A stretch of 64,000 nt of DNA from contig NC_022524.1 in NCBI RefSeq assembly GCF_000473245.1, positions 520,501-584,500 on the forward strand, given 5' to 3'. This stretch comes from Bacillus infantis NRRL B-14911. Lineage in GTDB: Bacteria; Bacillota; Bacilli; Bacillales; Cytobacillaceae. The position numbers were made by a program, and so were the translations under genes. Below are positions 1 through 9,168 of this stretch, piece after piece. Positions within the stretch are counted from its first letter, which is position 1, and each line of letters starts with the position of its first letter. The notes below the pieces were generated by a model. The model did not search any database and was not told the origin of the DNA. It worked only from the letters and a program-made list of their open reading frames with translations.

Positions 1-99
1 AAGGTGAATATATCTAAATAAAGTAAAGTTCTTGCAGGTCAAACAGGTGTTCTTGTCGAAGCTAGACATATGAAATTCATTTAATTAGGGGTGGAAACG

Positions 100-669
100 A
101 TGGCAGAGGTTTTGTTGTTACACCATGTTCTGGGCCGAACGAAAGGGATTGAAGCAATTGCCGATCAACTGAGAGATGCGGGGCATACTGTTCACGTGCC
201 AGATTTATTTAAAGGCCGTGTATTTACCTCGCTGGAGGAAGGCTTGGCATTTGTGAAGGAAATTGGATTTGAAGAAGTGACGGCGCGCGGCGTTCGGGCA
301 GCCACCGAGCTTTCACGCGATGTCGTCTATGCCGGTTTTTCACTCGGTGTCCCGGCAGCACAGCAGCTCGCTCAAACTCGTGAGGGTGCGAGAGGGGCAC
401 TGTTTTTTCATGCATGCCTCCCGCCCTCAGTGTTCAAATCTGAGTGGCCGGCCGACTTGCCTGTGCAAATTCACGCCATGGACACAGATCCTTTCTTCGT
501 TGAAGACGGTGACATCGACGCGGCCCGTGAGCTTGTGGCTTCGGCTGATCATGCTGAACTTTTTCTGTACGAAGGCAGGGAACATCTATTCACCGACAGC
601 AGCTTACCGTCTTACGATGCTGTCGCGACGAAACTTGTGATCAAGAGGGTTCTCGACTTTCTCGCATAG
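100..669 (+). CDS. dienelactone hydrolase family protein
   Basis: About 189 residues with the alpha/beta-hydrolase pattern of the dienelactone hydrolase family. The nucleophile elbow G-F-S-L-G lies near residue 85, a candidate acid Asp in MDTDPFF near residue 130, and a candidate His in EGREHLFTD near residue 163. No signal peptide is seen, so it is probably cytosolic. The ATG at 100 is preferred over the GTG at 91 because AGGGGTGG (87-94) sits 5 nt upstream of it. It looks monocistronic, with a hairpin terminator just downstream. The substrate cannot be told from sequence. The family assignment is fairly sure, the catalytic residues are inferred from motif position. Confidence 0.8.
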   Translation: MAEVLLLHHVLGRTKGIEAIADQLRDAGHTVHVPDLFKGRVFTSLEEGLAFVKEIGFEEVTARGVRAATELSRDVVYAGFSLGVPAAQQLAQTREGARGALFFHACLPPSVFKSEWPADLPVQIHAMDTDPFFVEDGDIDAARELVASADHAELFLYEGREHLFTDSSLPSYDAVATKLVIKRVLDFLA

Positions 670-704
670 TTGCTAACAAAAAAAATTCACCAGAGCTTGA
701 GCTG

Positions 705-727
705 GCTGCCAAACCAGGCAGCTTTTC
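705..727 (+). terminator. terminator after the hydrolase
   Basis: Stem GCTGCC/GGCAGC around the loop AAACCA, followed by TTTT and CTTA. A short intrinsic terminator for the gene ending at 669. Confidence 0.6.
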
Positions 728-828
728 TTATTTGATTATAGAGCTGGTTAGTTAAATAACAAATGGATTTTAAACTGAACTATTTAGTTAGTCTAAAAAT
801 CAAGGGACTATGAGGAGGGAATAAGCTG

Positions 829-1347
829 ATGGATTTGAGATATCCAATTGGCAATTTTCAATACGATGGTGAGATTACTAACAGCGTTACAAGGGATTGG
901 ATATATGAGATTGAAATTTTACCAAGATTGCTGCGGGATGCTGTAAAGGACTTAGATGATGAACAGCTTGATACACCTTATCGTTCAGGTGGGTGGACTG
1001 TTCGACAAGTAATACATCACCTTGCAGATAGTCATATGAATGCCTACGTTCGATTTAAATTGGCTCTTACAGAAAAAACACCTGTCATTAAACCATACGA
1101 TGAAACGAATTGGGCGGAACTCTCTGATTATAAACTGCCAATTGATATCTCACTATCTTTGCTTGAAGCATTACACAAACGTTGGACTGGCCTTTTACGG
1201 AGTCTAATCCCAGCTGATATGGAAAAGACATTTATCCACCCGGATTCTGGTGAAGTTACAGTAGGCAAAAATATAGGAATCTACGCTTGGCACGGACGGC
1301 ACCATCTTGCACATATTACGTCTTTGTGTAATCGTGAGGGCTGGTAA
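829..1347 (+). CDS. yfiT: YfiT-like DinB-superfamily metal-dependent hydrolase / thiol transferase
   Basis: 172 residues matching the YfiT branch of the DinB four-helix superfamily in length and motif order. Candidate metal ligands are the His residues in VIHHLADSH (about residues 65-70) and in [10 protein letters not shown] near the C terminus. B. subtilis YfiT was described as a putative metal-dependent hydrolase, and the superfamily includes bacillithiol S-transferases, so a role in thiol-dependent detoxification is possible but inferred. The start is well fixed by GAGGAGGGA 10 nt upstream. It stands alone, with no obvious partner nearby. This stretch is more AT-rich than the gene before it. 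Confidence 0.8.
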   Translation: MDLRYPIGNFQYDGEITNSVTRDWIYEIEILPRLLRDAVKDLDDEQLDTPYRSGGWTVRQVIHHLADSHMNAYVRFKLALTEKTPVIKPYDETNWAELSDYKLPIDISLSLLEALHKRWTGLLRSLIPADMEKTFIHPDSGEVTVGKNIGIYAWHGRHHLAHITSLCNREGW

Positions 1348-1489
1348 TGGAAAAATAAGCATGGCAGGTACTGATACAGGGGTGTAAGCAGTCTTAATCG
1401 AATTGAGGAATCCTAAGTAAAGGTAAATAATCGCCAAAGGATTTGTTGAAGAATGATAGTTTTTACGTTGGCAATCAAAAGGAGGATGA

Positions 1490-2059
1490 ATGATGGTTTT
1501 ATACCAAAGACCAAGGAAAATAATATTAGATTTGGCAGTTACTTTAGATGGATTTATTGAAGGACCGAAAGGGGAAGTAGACTGGTGTATAATGGATCCT
1601 GATATGAACTTCAATAACTTCTTAAATGAAATCGATACTATCTTATATGGAAGAAAAAGTTATGATTTATGGGGTCAGTATATACCCGATACTGAAGTAT
1701 CTGATACTGAAAAAGAAGCTTGGGAATTGATCCACAGTAAAAAGAAATACGTGTTTTCAAGAGCACAAAATAAGTCCGAAAATAACGTTTTATTTATAAA
1801 TGAAGACATTAAGGAAGAAATAATCAAATTAAAGAACGAGCCTGGAAAAGATATTTGGCTCTATGGCGGGGCAAGTCTAATTACAACCTTTATAAACTTA
1901 AAGCTTGTAGATGAATTTAGATTGTCTGTTCATCCTGTTGTTCTAGGAGAAGGAAAACCCCTTTTTACTGACATTAAGCAACGGGTAAATCTAAAACTTG
2001 CTGAAACAAAAAAGTTTTCATCTGGAGTAGTTCAACTATGTTATCAGCTTGATGAGTAA
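1490..2059 (+). CDS. dihydrofolate reductase family protein (RibD C-terminal fold)
   Basis: About 189 residues of the RibD_C/DHFR-like fold. It opens with a strand followed by SLDGFIE-like residues (AVTLDGFIEG) and contains YGRKSYDLW near residue 52, GGASLI near residue 126, and HPVVLGEGKPLF near residue 147, all typical of the YyaP/YwjB-type family. These proteins bind NADPH, but their physiological substrate is mostly unknown, so it should not be read as the housekeeping DHFR. Two ATGs (1490 and 1493) follow GGAGG at 1481-1485 and either could be used. Base composition is AT-rich like the preceding gene, and both could be accessory DNA. A strong terminator follows directly. Confidence 0.82.
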   Translation: MMVLYQRPRKIILDLAVTLDGFIEGPKGEVDWCIMDPDMNFNNFLNEIDTILYGRKSYDLWGQYIPDTEVSDTEKEAWELIHSKKKYVFSRAQNKSENNVLFINEDIKEEIIKLKNEPGKDIWLYGGASLITTFINLKLVDEFRLSVHPVVLGEGKPLFTDIKQRVNLKLAETKKFSSGVVQLCYQLDE

Positions 2060-2089
2060 GCCAAGGGGACAGGTCCCTTGGCTCTTTTT
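2059..2089 (+). terminator. terminator after DHFR-like gene
   Basis: Perfect 9-bp stem AGCCAAGGG/CCCTTGGCT with a 7-nt loop, then CTTTTTG. It begins at the stop codon. Confidence 0.85.
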
Positions 2090-2106
2090 GAGGAAGTGGG
2101 TGTAAT

Positions 2107-2188
2107 TAAGCGAAGAATTTCCTGTCAAGCAGAGCGAAGTTGTCCATTTCCCTTTGTTTTGAGTCAATAGTCAGAAATTCTCCGCTTA
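2107..2188. repeat. imperfect inverted repeat (TAAGCG...CGCTTA arms)
   Basis: Arms of 15 nt at 2107-2121 and 2174-2188 (TAAGCGAAGAATTTC and GAAATTCTCCGCTTA) pair with one mismatch across a 52-nt spacer. A related compact palindrome, TAAGCGGAGA-TTTTCCGTTTA, is at 18360-18381, so this may be a small dispersed palindromic element. The rest of 2090-2406 holds a terminator-like hairpin and the leader of the next gene. Confidence 0.45.
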
Positions 2189-2278
2189 TTTTTCAATCTG
2201 TCACTGATTCTTTCATTCAGGTCAGGGAAGGTCCGCTCTTTTAGGGCTGGTAGGGGAAGGGGGCTTTTTTTCAAAACC

Positions 2279-2303
2279 AGCTTCCCATTCCAGGAAGCTT
2301 TTC
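2279..2303 (+). terminator. terminator-like hairpin
   Basis: AGCTTCC/GGAAGCT stem with a 7-nt loop and TTTCTTA tail, about 100 nt upstream of the DUF5667 gene. No gene ends immediately before it, so it may be part of a leader or an orphan terminator. Confidence 0.4.
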
Positions 2304-2406
2304 TTATGATTTAGAAAAGTTATTTTATTTTTTTCATAAAGACCGTCACAAACCTGTCTGTTTTTGTCGAAAGGTATACCGAAAAACAGATCAGGAGGAA
2401 ACGGAC

Positions 2407-3672
2407 TTGAAAAATAAGAAATCATTATTAAGCGGTGTCGCAGCATCAGCACTTCTTCTTTCTTCATTGGGGACAAGCGCTGTGTATGCGGATGAGAGTG
2501 CGGTTGAACAAAATGCAGATACGGAAGAAGCAGCGGAAGTTGATGTAAACGATGAAACGTCAGCCGCAGAAGAAAACTCAGCTGATACTGAAGCTGCAGC
2601 CGAGGAAGAAGTAACTGAAGAAGAAGCAGATGACAATGGGACAGCAGACAAGGATCAAGAGCTAGAAGAGGCACCGGCTTTAGTTCCTGGGGATTTCTTC
2701 TACTTTGTAAAGTCTATGTTGGAAAAAGTAAGACTTGCTGTCACAATGGATGATTACAAGGAAGCGCGTCTTTTAGCTGACTTTGCAGCTGAGCGTATTG
2801 CTGAAGCAAATACACTGCTTGCAGAGGGAAAAACGGATGAGGCTACAGCACTTTTAGAAGAGGCAATCGCTACTCAACAGGAAGCAGCTGAGAGTTTAAC
2901 AGATTCAGAAGATAGTGCCGGTGATGATACAGAAGCGACAGAAGAGACTGCTGAGGAAACTGAAGCAGCTGAGGGTCAGCCGGCTGAAGACACTGAAGGA
3001 ACAACAGAAATAACGGAAGGCGAAGAACCTGGAGCAGAAGATGAAGGGACAGAAGATGAAGTTGAAGTAAAGCTTGCTCAAAACATCGATGCATTAGCTG
3101 CCGCATTGTCACATGTTAAAAACCCTACAGCTCAGAAGGCATTAATGAAGAATATTCAAAAGTCTTTCGCAAAATTAGACAAAAAACTTGCAATGCTTGA
3201 AGCAAAAGCAGAAAAATTTAAGGTTGAGACAACTGATGATGATAAAGCCGCTGAGGAAGAAGCCGCAGCAGATACTGAAACTGCAACAGAAGCAGCCTCA
3301 GAAGCAACAAAGGAAAAGACTGTTGAGGAAGCCGTAACAGAAGAAACAGTAATTGATGAACAAGCTGAGACTGAAGCTGCGGAAGAACCTAAAAAAACAG
3401 CTGCTGTTGCCCCTGAATTAACTAAGAAAGAGGAAGCAAAGGCTAAGGCAGCTGAAAAGCGTGCTGAAGTCCAGGCAACTGCTGCTGTTAAAAAGCAAGA
3501 AGCTCAAGAAAAGAAAGCAGATAAACAACTGCAGGTTCAAGAAAAGAAAGCAGATAAACAACTGCAGGTTCAAGAAAAGAAAGTTGAAAGGCAGCAAGCA
3601 AACGAAAAGAAACAAAATGGCCAAAACACAGGCGCGGAAAATAATAAAGACCGCGGTAAAGGAAAAGAATAA
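2407..3672 (+). CDS. secreted acidic DUF5667-containing protein
   Basis: 421 residues. Residues 1-29 form a clear signal peptide (MKNKK, a hydrophobic core, then SAVYADE). A very acidic Glu/Ala/Thr-rich linker follows, then a DUF5667-like helical segment (about 90-165) containing LVPGDFFYFVKSMLEK and DDYKEARLLADFAAERI, another acidic linker, a second helical block (about 220-265) and a Lys/Glu coiled-coil tail. The tail holds an exact 11-residue tandem repeat (QEKKADKQLQV) encoded at 3508-3572. The TTG start is supported by AGGAGG at 2393-2398, 8 nt away. Probably exported and wall- or surface-associated. Its molecular role is unknown. Monocistronic, closed by the terminator at 3683. Confidence 0.8.
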   Translation: MKNKKSLLSGVAASALLLSSLGTSAVYADESAVEQNADTEEAAEVDVNDETSAAEENSADTEAAAEEEVTEEEADDNGTADKDQELEEAPALVPGDFFYFVKSMLEKVRLAVTMDDYKEARLLADFAAERIAEANTLLAEGKTDEATALLEEAIATQQEAAESLTDSEDSAGDDTEATEETAEETEAAEGQPAEDTEGTTEITEGEEPGAEDEGTEDEVEVKLAQNIDALAAALSHVKNPTAQKALMKNIQKSFAKLDKKLAMLEAKAEKFKVETTDDDKAAEEEAAADTETATEAASEATKEKTVEEAVTEETVIDEQAETEAAEEPKKTAAVAPELTKKEEAKAKAAEKRAEVQATAAVKKQEAQEKKADKQLQVQEKKADKQLQVQEKKVERQQANEKKQNGQNTGAENNKDRGKGKE

Positions 3673-3682
3673 TACTTTTCAT

Positions 3683-3716
3683 AAACCTGGTACTTCGAGT
3701 ACTGGGTTTATTTTTT
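3683..3716 (+). terminator. terminator after DUF5667 gene
   Basis: 12-bp stem AAACCTGGTACT/AGTACTGGGTTT with two G-T wobbles around TCG, followed by A and six T. Confidence 0.85.
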
Positions 3717-3839
3717 GCCTGTATGTCTTGGTTGCAGGTCTTAAGATTCATTTATATTTGAATGGCAGCGATTGATATAAGGTACTTACCTGAAATTTTC
3801 CCACCGGGTCTTTTAATTAAACAAGACAATGACAGCAAC

Positions 3840-3871
3840 AAAACGCTCGAACGAAGAGCCCAAGCGTTTTT
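3840..3871. terminator. hairpin between convergent genes
   Basis: AAAACGCT...AGCGTTTT stem lying between the plus-strand DUF5667 gene and the minus-strand histidine kinase. T-rich on the plus side, partly so on the minus side. Probably serves one or both. Confidence 0.5.
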
Positions 3872-3959
3872 GTATGTTTTTAGGAAGTTATTTCTTTCGT
3901 TTCTTACACTTTTCCTCATTTTAACGGACTGCCTAAGCTAATTACCAGCATTTTATTAT

Positions 3960-5735
3960 CTATGCCAACCCCTCCAGCCAGCCTTCTTTCTCCAGCCCCT
4001 CTCCCAAAGGAAATTCCAGCCGAAAAACAGTCCCCCTATGTTTGACAGAAGAGACATGAATGCTCCCGCCATGCAGCTCGGCGATGGCGCGGGCAATGCT
4101 CATGCCGAGGCCGGCGCCTTCTGTTTGTTCGTCTGTGCTTGTGCCGCGGAAGTAGCGGTCGAAGAGGTGCCTGACTGTTTCTTCGTCCATTCCTGTACCG
4201 TTGTCAGAGATGGAGACAATGGCGGTTCCCCCCTGACTGCTGACTGAGGCGGTAATGCTAGTGCCCTTTGGGTTATGCTTGATGCAGTTATAGATAAGGT
4301 TATCGAGCATCCGCTCAAACCAGCGTATATCTGCTTGTATAAAAAGAGCTGTATTTGCACCTTCAAAGTTAAAGGGAACATCCTCAAGGGTGCGATCGTT
4401 GACAAATTTCAGCATGATGCCTCGCACAAGTTCATTCAGATCGGCAGGCTTCAGCTGATGGGGGAGCGACTGATTTTTGAGCTGGAAGGCAAGGGAGAAG
4501 TCCTCAATGAGGGCGGTCATATAATCTCCTTTTTCCCGGATCATTTTGCCCATGTCCAGAAGCTCTTCTTCTGTCCAGCGGTACTGCCCGCTTTCAAGCA
4601 GATGGGCATAGCCCTGGATCGTTGAAAGGGGTGTCCGGAGATCGTGGGAAATGCCGGTCATCCACTCTTCACGCGTTTTGTCCAGCCGGTCCCTTTCCTT
4701 GTCTGAGGCAGAAAGCTTTTCAGCCATTTCGTAAAAGGCCCCGATCACTTCTTTATAAAGCTTGTATCTCAGGCGCACCTTTCCGTTATTACGGAAGACC
4801 TTTTTGCGTTCTTTCTCTGTCAGCACTTCCTCGTAATTTCCGTAGCCCATCCTTTCCAGCCAGCCGGTGAAGAGAAGGAGAGGCTGGCCGTACCGGAAGC
4901 CATGCCAGAAGGAAATGCCTATGGTCAAGGCGAGCAGGACAGCTGCGAGGATGACGATGACCCTCATTACCTCGGAGAGAAACGCAAATCCTTCAGGCTC
5001 TGCCTCTTGCCTGGGTGTGTACATAATCCAAGTGAAACCCGATTCCGGATCATTGAAGATCGTTGTATGGGTTTCGAATTTTCCCGGTGATTTTGTCCTG
5101 ACAAGCACATCGAGCGGCTTGTAGTCTTCCTTCATTATTTCAGACCCGGCGGATTGGACAATTTTCCCTTCCTGGTTTACCACATGGATGGAGCCTTCCA
5201 ATGGCTCTAATTCCCGTTCAAGCTTCTTCAGGTTTTCATCAGGGAGCCTGCCGCTGCTGGAATACTGTGAAAACCAGCGCTGGAGGCTCTCCAGCTCATT
5301 GTTTTCATAGCCGAGCATATAAAAATAAGGGTCTTTAAAAGTGGTGTCGACCTCGGAGTAAACATAGAAGCCTTCATATTGATTCGTTTTTTCAATCTGG
5401 AGGATATCGCTGACAGAGTATGAGTCAGGCAGGAGTTCAGGCGTATTTTCAGACCCGATGACCTTTCCTTCCATATCTACAACCTGCACCCAGAGATTCC
5501 GTTCTTCGAGCTGATGCTTCCAGGCATCGCTGATGGTGGCCTTGTTATCTTCAATCAGCGTATCGATCGTAATGCCTTCCAGGGCACCGGCGGGCCAATT
5601 TTGCTTCATCTCTTCTCTGTTTAAATGCATCAGCAGCACAAATAGAAGCACCAGAGAAAAAATTGCGACAAACACGATAATGGAAATGAACTGAAGAGAG
5701 AAGTGAAGGGCAAGCCTGCGCCTGAGCGACTTCAT
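3960..5735 (-). CDS. two-component sensor histidine kinase
   Basis: 591 residues. Membrane segments at about 12-36 and 254-276 bracket a roughly 215-residue extracytoplasmic sensor. The phospho-acceptor His364 lies in GISHDLRTPLS, followed by an N-box (DNLIYNCIKHNP), DNGTGM and GAGLGMSIA ATP-lid motifs of an HATPase_c domain near the C terminus. It autophosphorylates and should phosphorylate the regulator encoded just upstream, whose stop overlaps this start by four bases (ATGA), so the two are translationally coupled. The sensed signal is unknown. The divergent DUF418 membrane-protein gene is a plausible target or sensor partner, by position only. Confidence 0.9.
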   Translation of the reverse strand: MKSLRRRLALHFSLQFISIIVFVAIFSLVLLFVLLMHLNREEMKQNWPAGALEGITIDTLIEDNKATISDAWKHQLEERNLWVQVVDMEGKVIGSENTPELLPDSYSVSDILQIEKTNQYEGFYVYSEVDTTFKDPYFYMLGYENNELESLQRWFSQYSSSGRLPDENLKKLERELEPLEGSIHVVNQEGKIVQSAGSEIMKEDYKPLDVLVRTKSPGKFETHTTIFNDPESGFTWIMYTPRQEAEPEGFAFLSEVMRVIVILAAVLLALTIGISFWHGFRYGQPLLLFTGWLERMGYGNYEEVLTEKERKKVFRNNGKVRLRYKLYKEVIGAFYEMAEKLSASDKERDRLDKTREEWMTGISHDLRTPLSTIQGYAHLLESGQYRWTEEELLDMGKMIREKGDYMTALIEDFSLAFQLKNQSLPHQLKPADLNELVRGIMLKFVNDRTLEDVPFNFEGANTALFIQADIRWFERMLDNLIYNCIKHNPKGTSITASVSSQGGTAIVSISDNGTGMDEETVRHLFDRYFRGTSTDEQTEGAGLGMSIARAIAELHGGSIHVSSVKHRGTVFRLEFPLGEGLEKEGWLEGLA

Positions 5736-6442
5736 CCTTTTTTCCCCTTCACCAGCTTGTAGCCCAGCCCGCGCACGGTCACGAGCAGTTCCGGATGGCT
5801 CGGGTCCTTTTCGATTCTTTCCCTAATCCTCCGAATATGTACCGTAACGGTATTGTCATCCACAAAGCTGTCAAAGCCCCATACGGCTTCCAGCATCTGC
5901 GTTTTTGAGATGACGGTGTTCGGATGCTGGCACAAATACTGCAGAAGGAGAAATACCTGGGCAGGCGTCTGTACGGCCTTGCCCTCAACAATCAGGTCCC
6001 CTGCCTCTTCGTCCAGGATAAAACGCCCGAAATCATGCTTTCTGCCAGCCTCTTTTAAAGCAGGGGAAGGAGCCTGATTCCGCCGGAGCCTTGCCTTGAT
6101 CCTCGCTGCGATTTCAAGCGGGTTGAAGGGCTTGGTAATATAATCGTCCCCGCCGATCGCAAATCCAGTCAGCACATCAAGGTCAGAGACGCGCGCTGTT
6201 AAAAATAGAATATAAGCGTCTGAGATCTCCCTGATTTTCGGGCAGATATCAAAGCCGCTCTGTCCGGGAAGCATGACATCAAGCACCACGATATCAATGG
6301 GGTGCCGGGAAACACACTCAAGCGCCTCTTCTGCTGTATAAGCTGTATGTATAGAGCTGAATCCTTCTTTTCTCAGAACAGTCTCCATTAATTTAACAAT
6401 TGATTTCTCATCATCTACTAATAAAATTTCTGCATTTTCCAC
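5732..6442 (-). CDS. OmpR/PhoB-family response regulator
   Basis: 236 residues. The receiver domain carries the acidic pocket (LLVDDE), phospho-acceptor Asp55 in VVLDVMLPG, and the conserved Lys in DYITKPFNP. A winged-helix DNA-binding domain (about 130-232) ends with the usual TVRGLGYKL. First gene of a two-gene operon with the kinase. It is divergent from the DUF418 gene across a 174-bp intergenic region that should hold both promoters. The genes it controls cannot be told from this window. Confidence 0.92.
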   Translation of the reverse strand: MENAEILLVDDEKSIVKLMETVLRKEGFSSIHTAYTAEEALECVSRHPIDIVVLDVMLPGQSGFDICPKIREISDAYILFLTARVSDLDVLTGFAIGGDDYITKPFNPLEIAARIKARLRRNQAPSPALKEAGRKHDFGRFILDEEAGDLIVEGKAVQTPAQVFLLLQYLCQHPNTVISKTQMLEAVWGFDSFVDDNTVTVHIRRIRERIEKDPSHPELLVTVRGLGYKLVKGKKG

Positions 6443-6616
6443 TTTTGCCCACCTCGGTCACTATCGTAGCACAGAAACCTTACGAGCATATTAACAACTT
6501 TTTCAAAAGTTTATCAGAAAGTAAACTTCTGTTTCTTCAAGGGAAATAGAAGCGGACTATACTAAGTGATAGATTTTAAGCTTCCTAATTAGGAAAGCAG
6601 ATAAAGGAGTATGAAA

Positions 6617-7822
6617 ATGGACGGGGAAAATAGGCGGATTCACGTAATCGATGGAATGAGGGGCTTTAGCCTGCTGGGTATCCTGGCAGCTAATATGCTG
6701 ATTTTTCAATACGGAATGTTTGGGAAAGATGAGATGGAGGCTTTTTCACCTTCAGGGCTGGATCACTTCCTGCATGAGTTTTTGAAGGTTTTTGTTGAGA
6801 GCAGCTTCATGCCGATCTTCACTTTTTTATTCGGCTATTCTTTGATCAAGCTGAAAGAGGGGCTTGAAGATAAAGGTTTGAAATATAGAAGGCATCTGGT
6901 GCGGAGGTTTTTCCTGCTCCTTGTGCTGGGCGGATTGCACGGCGGTCTTCTGTGGGAAGGCGATATTCTTTTTTCTTATGGAATCATGGGCTTCTTTCTG
7001 CTCTTCTTCCTGAACAGGAAAAAGAAAACCCTGCTAGTATGGGGCATAGTGCTGTTGATTCTTGCTTCCTTCATGGGATATGGCATGCATACAGAGGTCC
7101 CAGCCGAAGAAGCAAAGAGGATGGAAGAGTATGTGGCCGATACAAATAAAATATTCGGCACAGGCACATACAGTGAGATTTCTCTTCATCGAAGCAATGC
7201 CGATCCTTTCGGCATGCCGGACTCTTTTTACCTGTTCATGATGCTGGCCATGCCATTCATCACAGCGCCATTATTCCTGTTTGGCATGTATGCTGCCAGG
7301 CGCCGCGCCTTCCATGAAATCGGCAGGAATAAAAGCAGATATCTGCTGTGGGGAGGTATCCTCGCCGGAGCGGGAATACTGCTGAAAGCTTCGCCGCTCA
7401 TGGTGCAGGAAACAGGCTGGACGGGTGTTCTGTATATGTTTGGAGGAAATATCTTATCACTGGGCTACATCTTCCTTTTTGCCTGGCTGTACGCGGTGAA
7501 AGGAAGATTCGTCCTATTCAGGGCCTTTGAAAGTGTTGGACGGCTTTCGCTGAGTAATTATCTATTGCAGTCTGTTATCTGCACCACTGTGTTTTATGGC
7601 TATGGCCTGGGAATGTTCGGCAAACTTGGCGTACTGGCAGGCATCCTGCTGACGGTGGCGATCTACAGCATCCAGCTGGCCGGAAGCTATTTCTATCTGA
7701 AGTGGTTCCGTACCGGCCCGTTTGAAAAAATCATGCGGATGTGGACCTATTTCTCTTTATCAGGGAGACCTAAGACGAAGAAGGCTAAGGAAGACAGAGA
7801 GCTGCTTGCTAATGCACAATAG
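6617..7822 (+). CDS. DUF418 domain-containing membrane protein (YeiB-like)
   Basis: 401 residues and roughly ten hydrophobic segments. The N terminus (RIHVIDGMRGFSLLGILAANM) and the C-terminal block (SVGRLSLSNYLLQSVICT) are hallmarks of the YeiB/DUF418 family of integral membrane proteins, which are related to acyltransferase-3 proteins. Function in the family is poorly known. The ATG at 6617 is chosen over the ATG at 6611 because AAGGAG (6604-6609) is only 1 nt from the earlier codon and 7 nt from the later one. Divergent from the two-component pair, which may regulate it. Followed by a good terminator. Confidence 0.85.
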   Translation: MDGENRRIHVIDGMRGFSLLGILAANMLIFQYGMFGKDEMEAFSPSGLDHFLHEFLKVFVESSFMPIFTFLFGYSLIKLKEGLEDKGLKYRRHLVRRFFLLLVLGGLHGGLLWEGDILFSYGIMGFFLLFFLNRKKKTLLVWGIVLLILASFMGYGMHTEVPAEEAKRMEEYVADTNKIFGTGTYSEISLHRSNADPFGMPDSFYLFMMLAMPFITAPLFLFGMYAARRRAFHEIGRNKSRYLLWGGILAGAGILLKASPLMVQETGWTGVLYMFGGNILSLGYIFLFAWLYAVKGRFVLFRAFESVGRLSLSNYLLQSVICTTVFYGYGLGMFGKLGVLAGILLTVAIYSIQLAGSYFYLKWFRTGPFEKIMRMWTYFSLSGRPKTKKAKEDRELLANAQ

Positions 7823-7823
7823 T

Positions 7824-7859
7824 GAAAAGCCCTGGGAGGCAAACCTTCGAGGGCTTTTT
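7824..7859 (+). terminator. terminator after DUF418 gene
   Basis: AAAAGCCCT/AGGGCTTTTT arms flanking a 17-nt loop, ending in five T. Confidence 0.75.
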
Positions 7860-7935
7860 GCCATGCAGGATTTTCCTGGTTATGGGAGAATAACTCTAAA
7901 GGACTGCAATTAACAACAAGCAGAGGAGAGATCAT

Positions 7936-8565
7936 ATGGAGCTGGAGCTTTTGAAAATATTCGATGATGAAGGAAATCAGATCGGAACGGCCACCAGGAA
8001 GGATGTGCACCGGCAGGGCTTTTGGCATGAAGCTTTCCACTGCTGGTTCATTCAGCGGGAAGAGGACAAGGTTTATATATATGTACAGCTCAGAAGCAAA
8101 GAGAAAAAAGATTATCCTGACCTTCTGGATATTACGGCGGCCGGTCATCTGCTGGCCGAAGAAACCGTTGAAGATGGCGTGAGGGAGATCAAGGAGGAAA
8201 TCGGGATCGATGTCGATATCGAAGAGCTGTCACCGCTGGGCACCATTAGATATTGCATTGAGAAGGAGAACTTCATTGATAAAGAAATGGCAAATGTGTT
8301 TCTCTACGAATGCTCCCAGCCGTTCAGCGAGTATGAGCTGCAGCAGGAGGAAGTAGCCGGGATTTACCGGATCGAATGGGACAGCTTCAAGAAGCTTTGG
8401 GAAGGCGAGGACGGCAAGGTACAGATGGAAGGCTTTGAGATTGGCAGTGCCGGCGAGAAAATCTATCTGGAAAAAGAAGCTGACATCGGAGATTTCGTAC
8501 CGCATGACCGCTCTTACTACCAGGAAGTCATTAAAGGCATTTCGCAGCGGCTTGATTTGATGTAG
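7936..8565 (+). CDS. Nudix hydrolase, isopentenyl-diphosphate-isomerase-like branch
   Basis: 209 residues. The Nudix box runs from GHLLAEET to REIKEEIGI (about residues 64-86) and keeps the G-x5-E-x7-RE-x2-EE-x-G pattern needed to bind Mg2+. The N terminus (IFDDEGNQIGTATRKDVHRQGFWHEAFHCW) resembles the IDI-like/Nudix branch often found fused to peptidase domains in larger proteins, here free-standing. It probably hydrolyses a nucleoside-diphosphate-linked compound, substrate unknown. AGAGGAGA lies 7 nt before the ATG. Upstream is the DUF418 terminator, downstream the ASCH gene, with no clear operon. Confidence 0.85.
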   Translation: MELELLKIFDDEGNQIGTATRKDVHRQGFWHEAFHCWFIQREEDKVYIYVQLRSKEKKDYPDLLDITAAGHLLAEETVEDGVREIKEEIGIDVDIEELSPLGTIRYCIEKENFIDKEMANVFLYECSQPFSEYELQQEEVAGIYRIEWDSFKKLWEGEDGKVQMEGFEIGSAGEKIYLEKEADIGDFVPHDRSYYQEVIKGISQRLDLM

Positions 8566-8645
8566 CAGACCGGTCCGCTCCTCAAAACATAAATTCTCCC
8601 TGAGATAGCAGACTATAGATAGATAGCAGGAGGGGAGGATCAAGA

Positions 8646-9071
8646 TTGAAGGTATTAACAATGAAGCAGCCCTGGGCCAGCCTGTTTGCCCTGCGGGAGG
8701 CAGAATATGAAACGAGAACATGGAAAACCGCCTACAGAGGTGCTTTAGCCATCCATACCAGCCAGAAAATCGATGTGAAAGCCTGCCGGAGAAAGAATGT
8801 GTCGGAGCTTTTGGGCAGGCACGGGTACTCAGAAGAAAATCTTCCTGCCGGGCAGATCATAGCAGTCTGCACCCTGGTGGATTGCTTTAAAGTCATAGAT
8901 CACTCCGAGTCAGGGGCAGTGCTTGAAAATGGGGTGATTATATCCGGTCAGGAGCTCTATCTGGGTGACTACCGGATTGGCTGCTATGCCTGGCAGGTCA
9001 GCGGCATGGAAATCCTGAAAGAGCCAATTCCTGCCAAAGGCCGTCTGGGCTTATGGGAATACCCGCTTTGA
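8646..9071 (+). CDS. ASCH domain protein
   Basis: 141 residues, essentially a single ASCH domain (RNA/nucleotide-binding PUA-like beta barrel). The conserved start VLTMKQPWASLFALREAEYETRTW is followed by YRGALAIHTSQ and a C-terminal GRLGLWEY. ASCH proteins act in RNA or nucleoside metabolism in several lineages, but the activity of this one is unknown. The TTG at 8646 is chosen because GGGAGG (8633-8638) sits 7 nt upstream. The ATG at 8661 would cut off the first strand. The stop codon lies in the loop of the following terminator. Confidence 0.8.
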   Translation: MKVLTMKQPWASLFALREAEYETRTWKTAYRGALAIHTSQKIDVKACRRKNVSELLGRHGYSEENLPAGQIIAVCTLVDCFKVIDHSESGAVLENGVIISGQELYLGDYRIGCYAWQVSGMEILKEPIPAKGRLGLWEYPL

Positions 9072-9083
9072 TGCGGGTTTTTC
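9061..9083 (+). terminator. terminator overlapping the ASCH stop codon
   Basis: ACCCGC/GCGGGT stem with a 6-nt loop containing the TGA, then TTTTC. Confidence 0.75.
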
Positions 9084-9168
9084 TATTTAAGCAGGAAAAG
9101 ACTGACTAGGCGGCATTTTTATAAAACAAACACAATACCTATTCCTGAAAAACGAGGTGACATCCAAA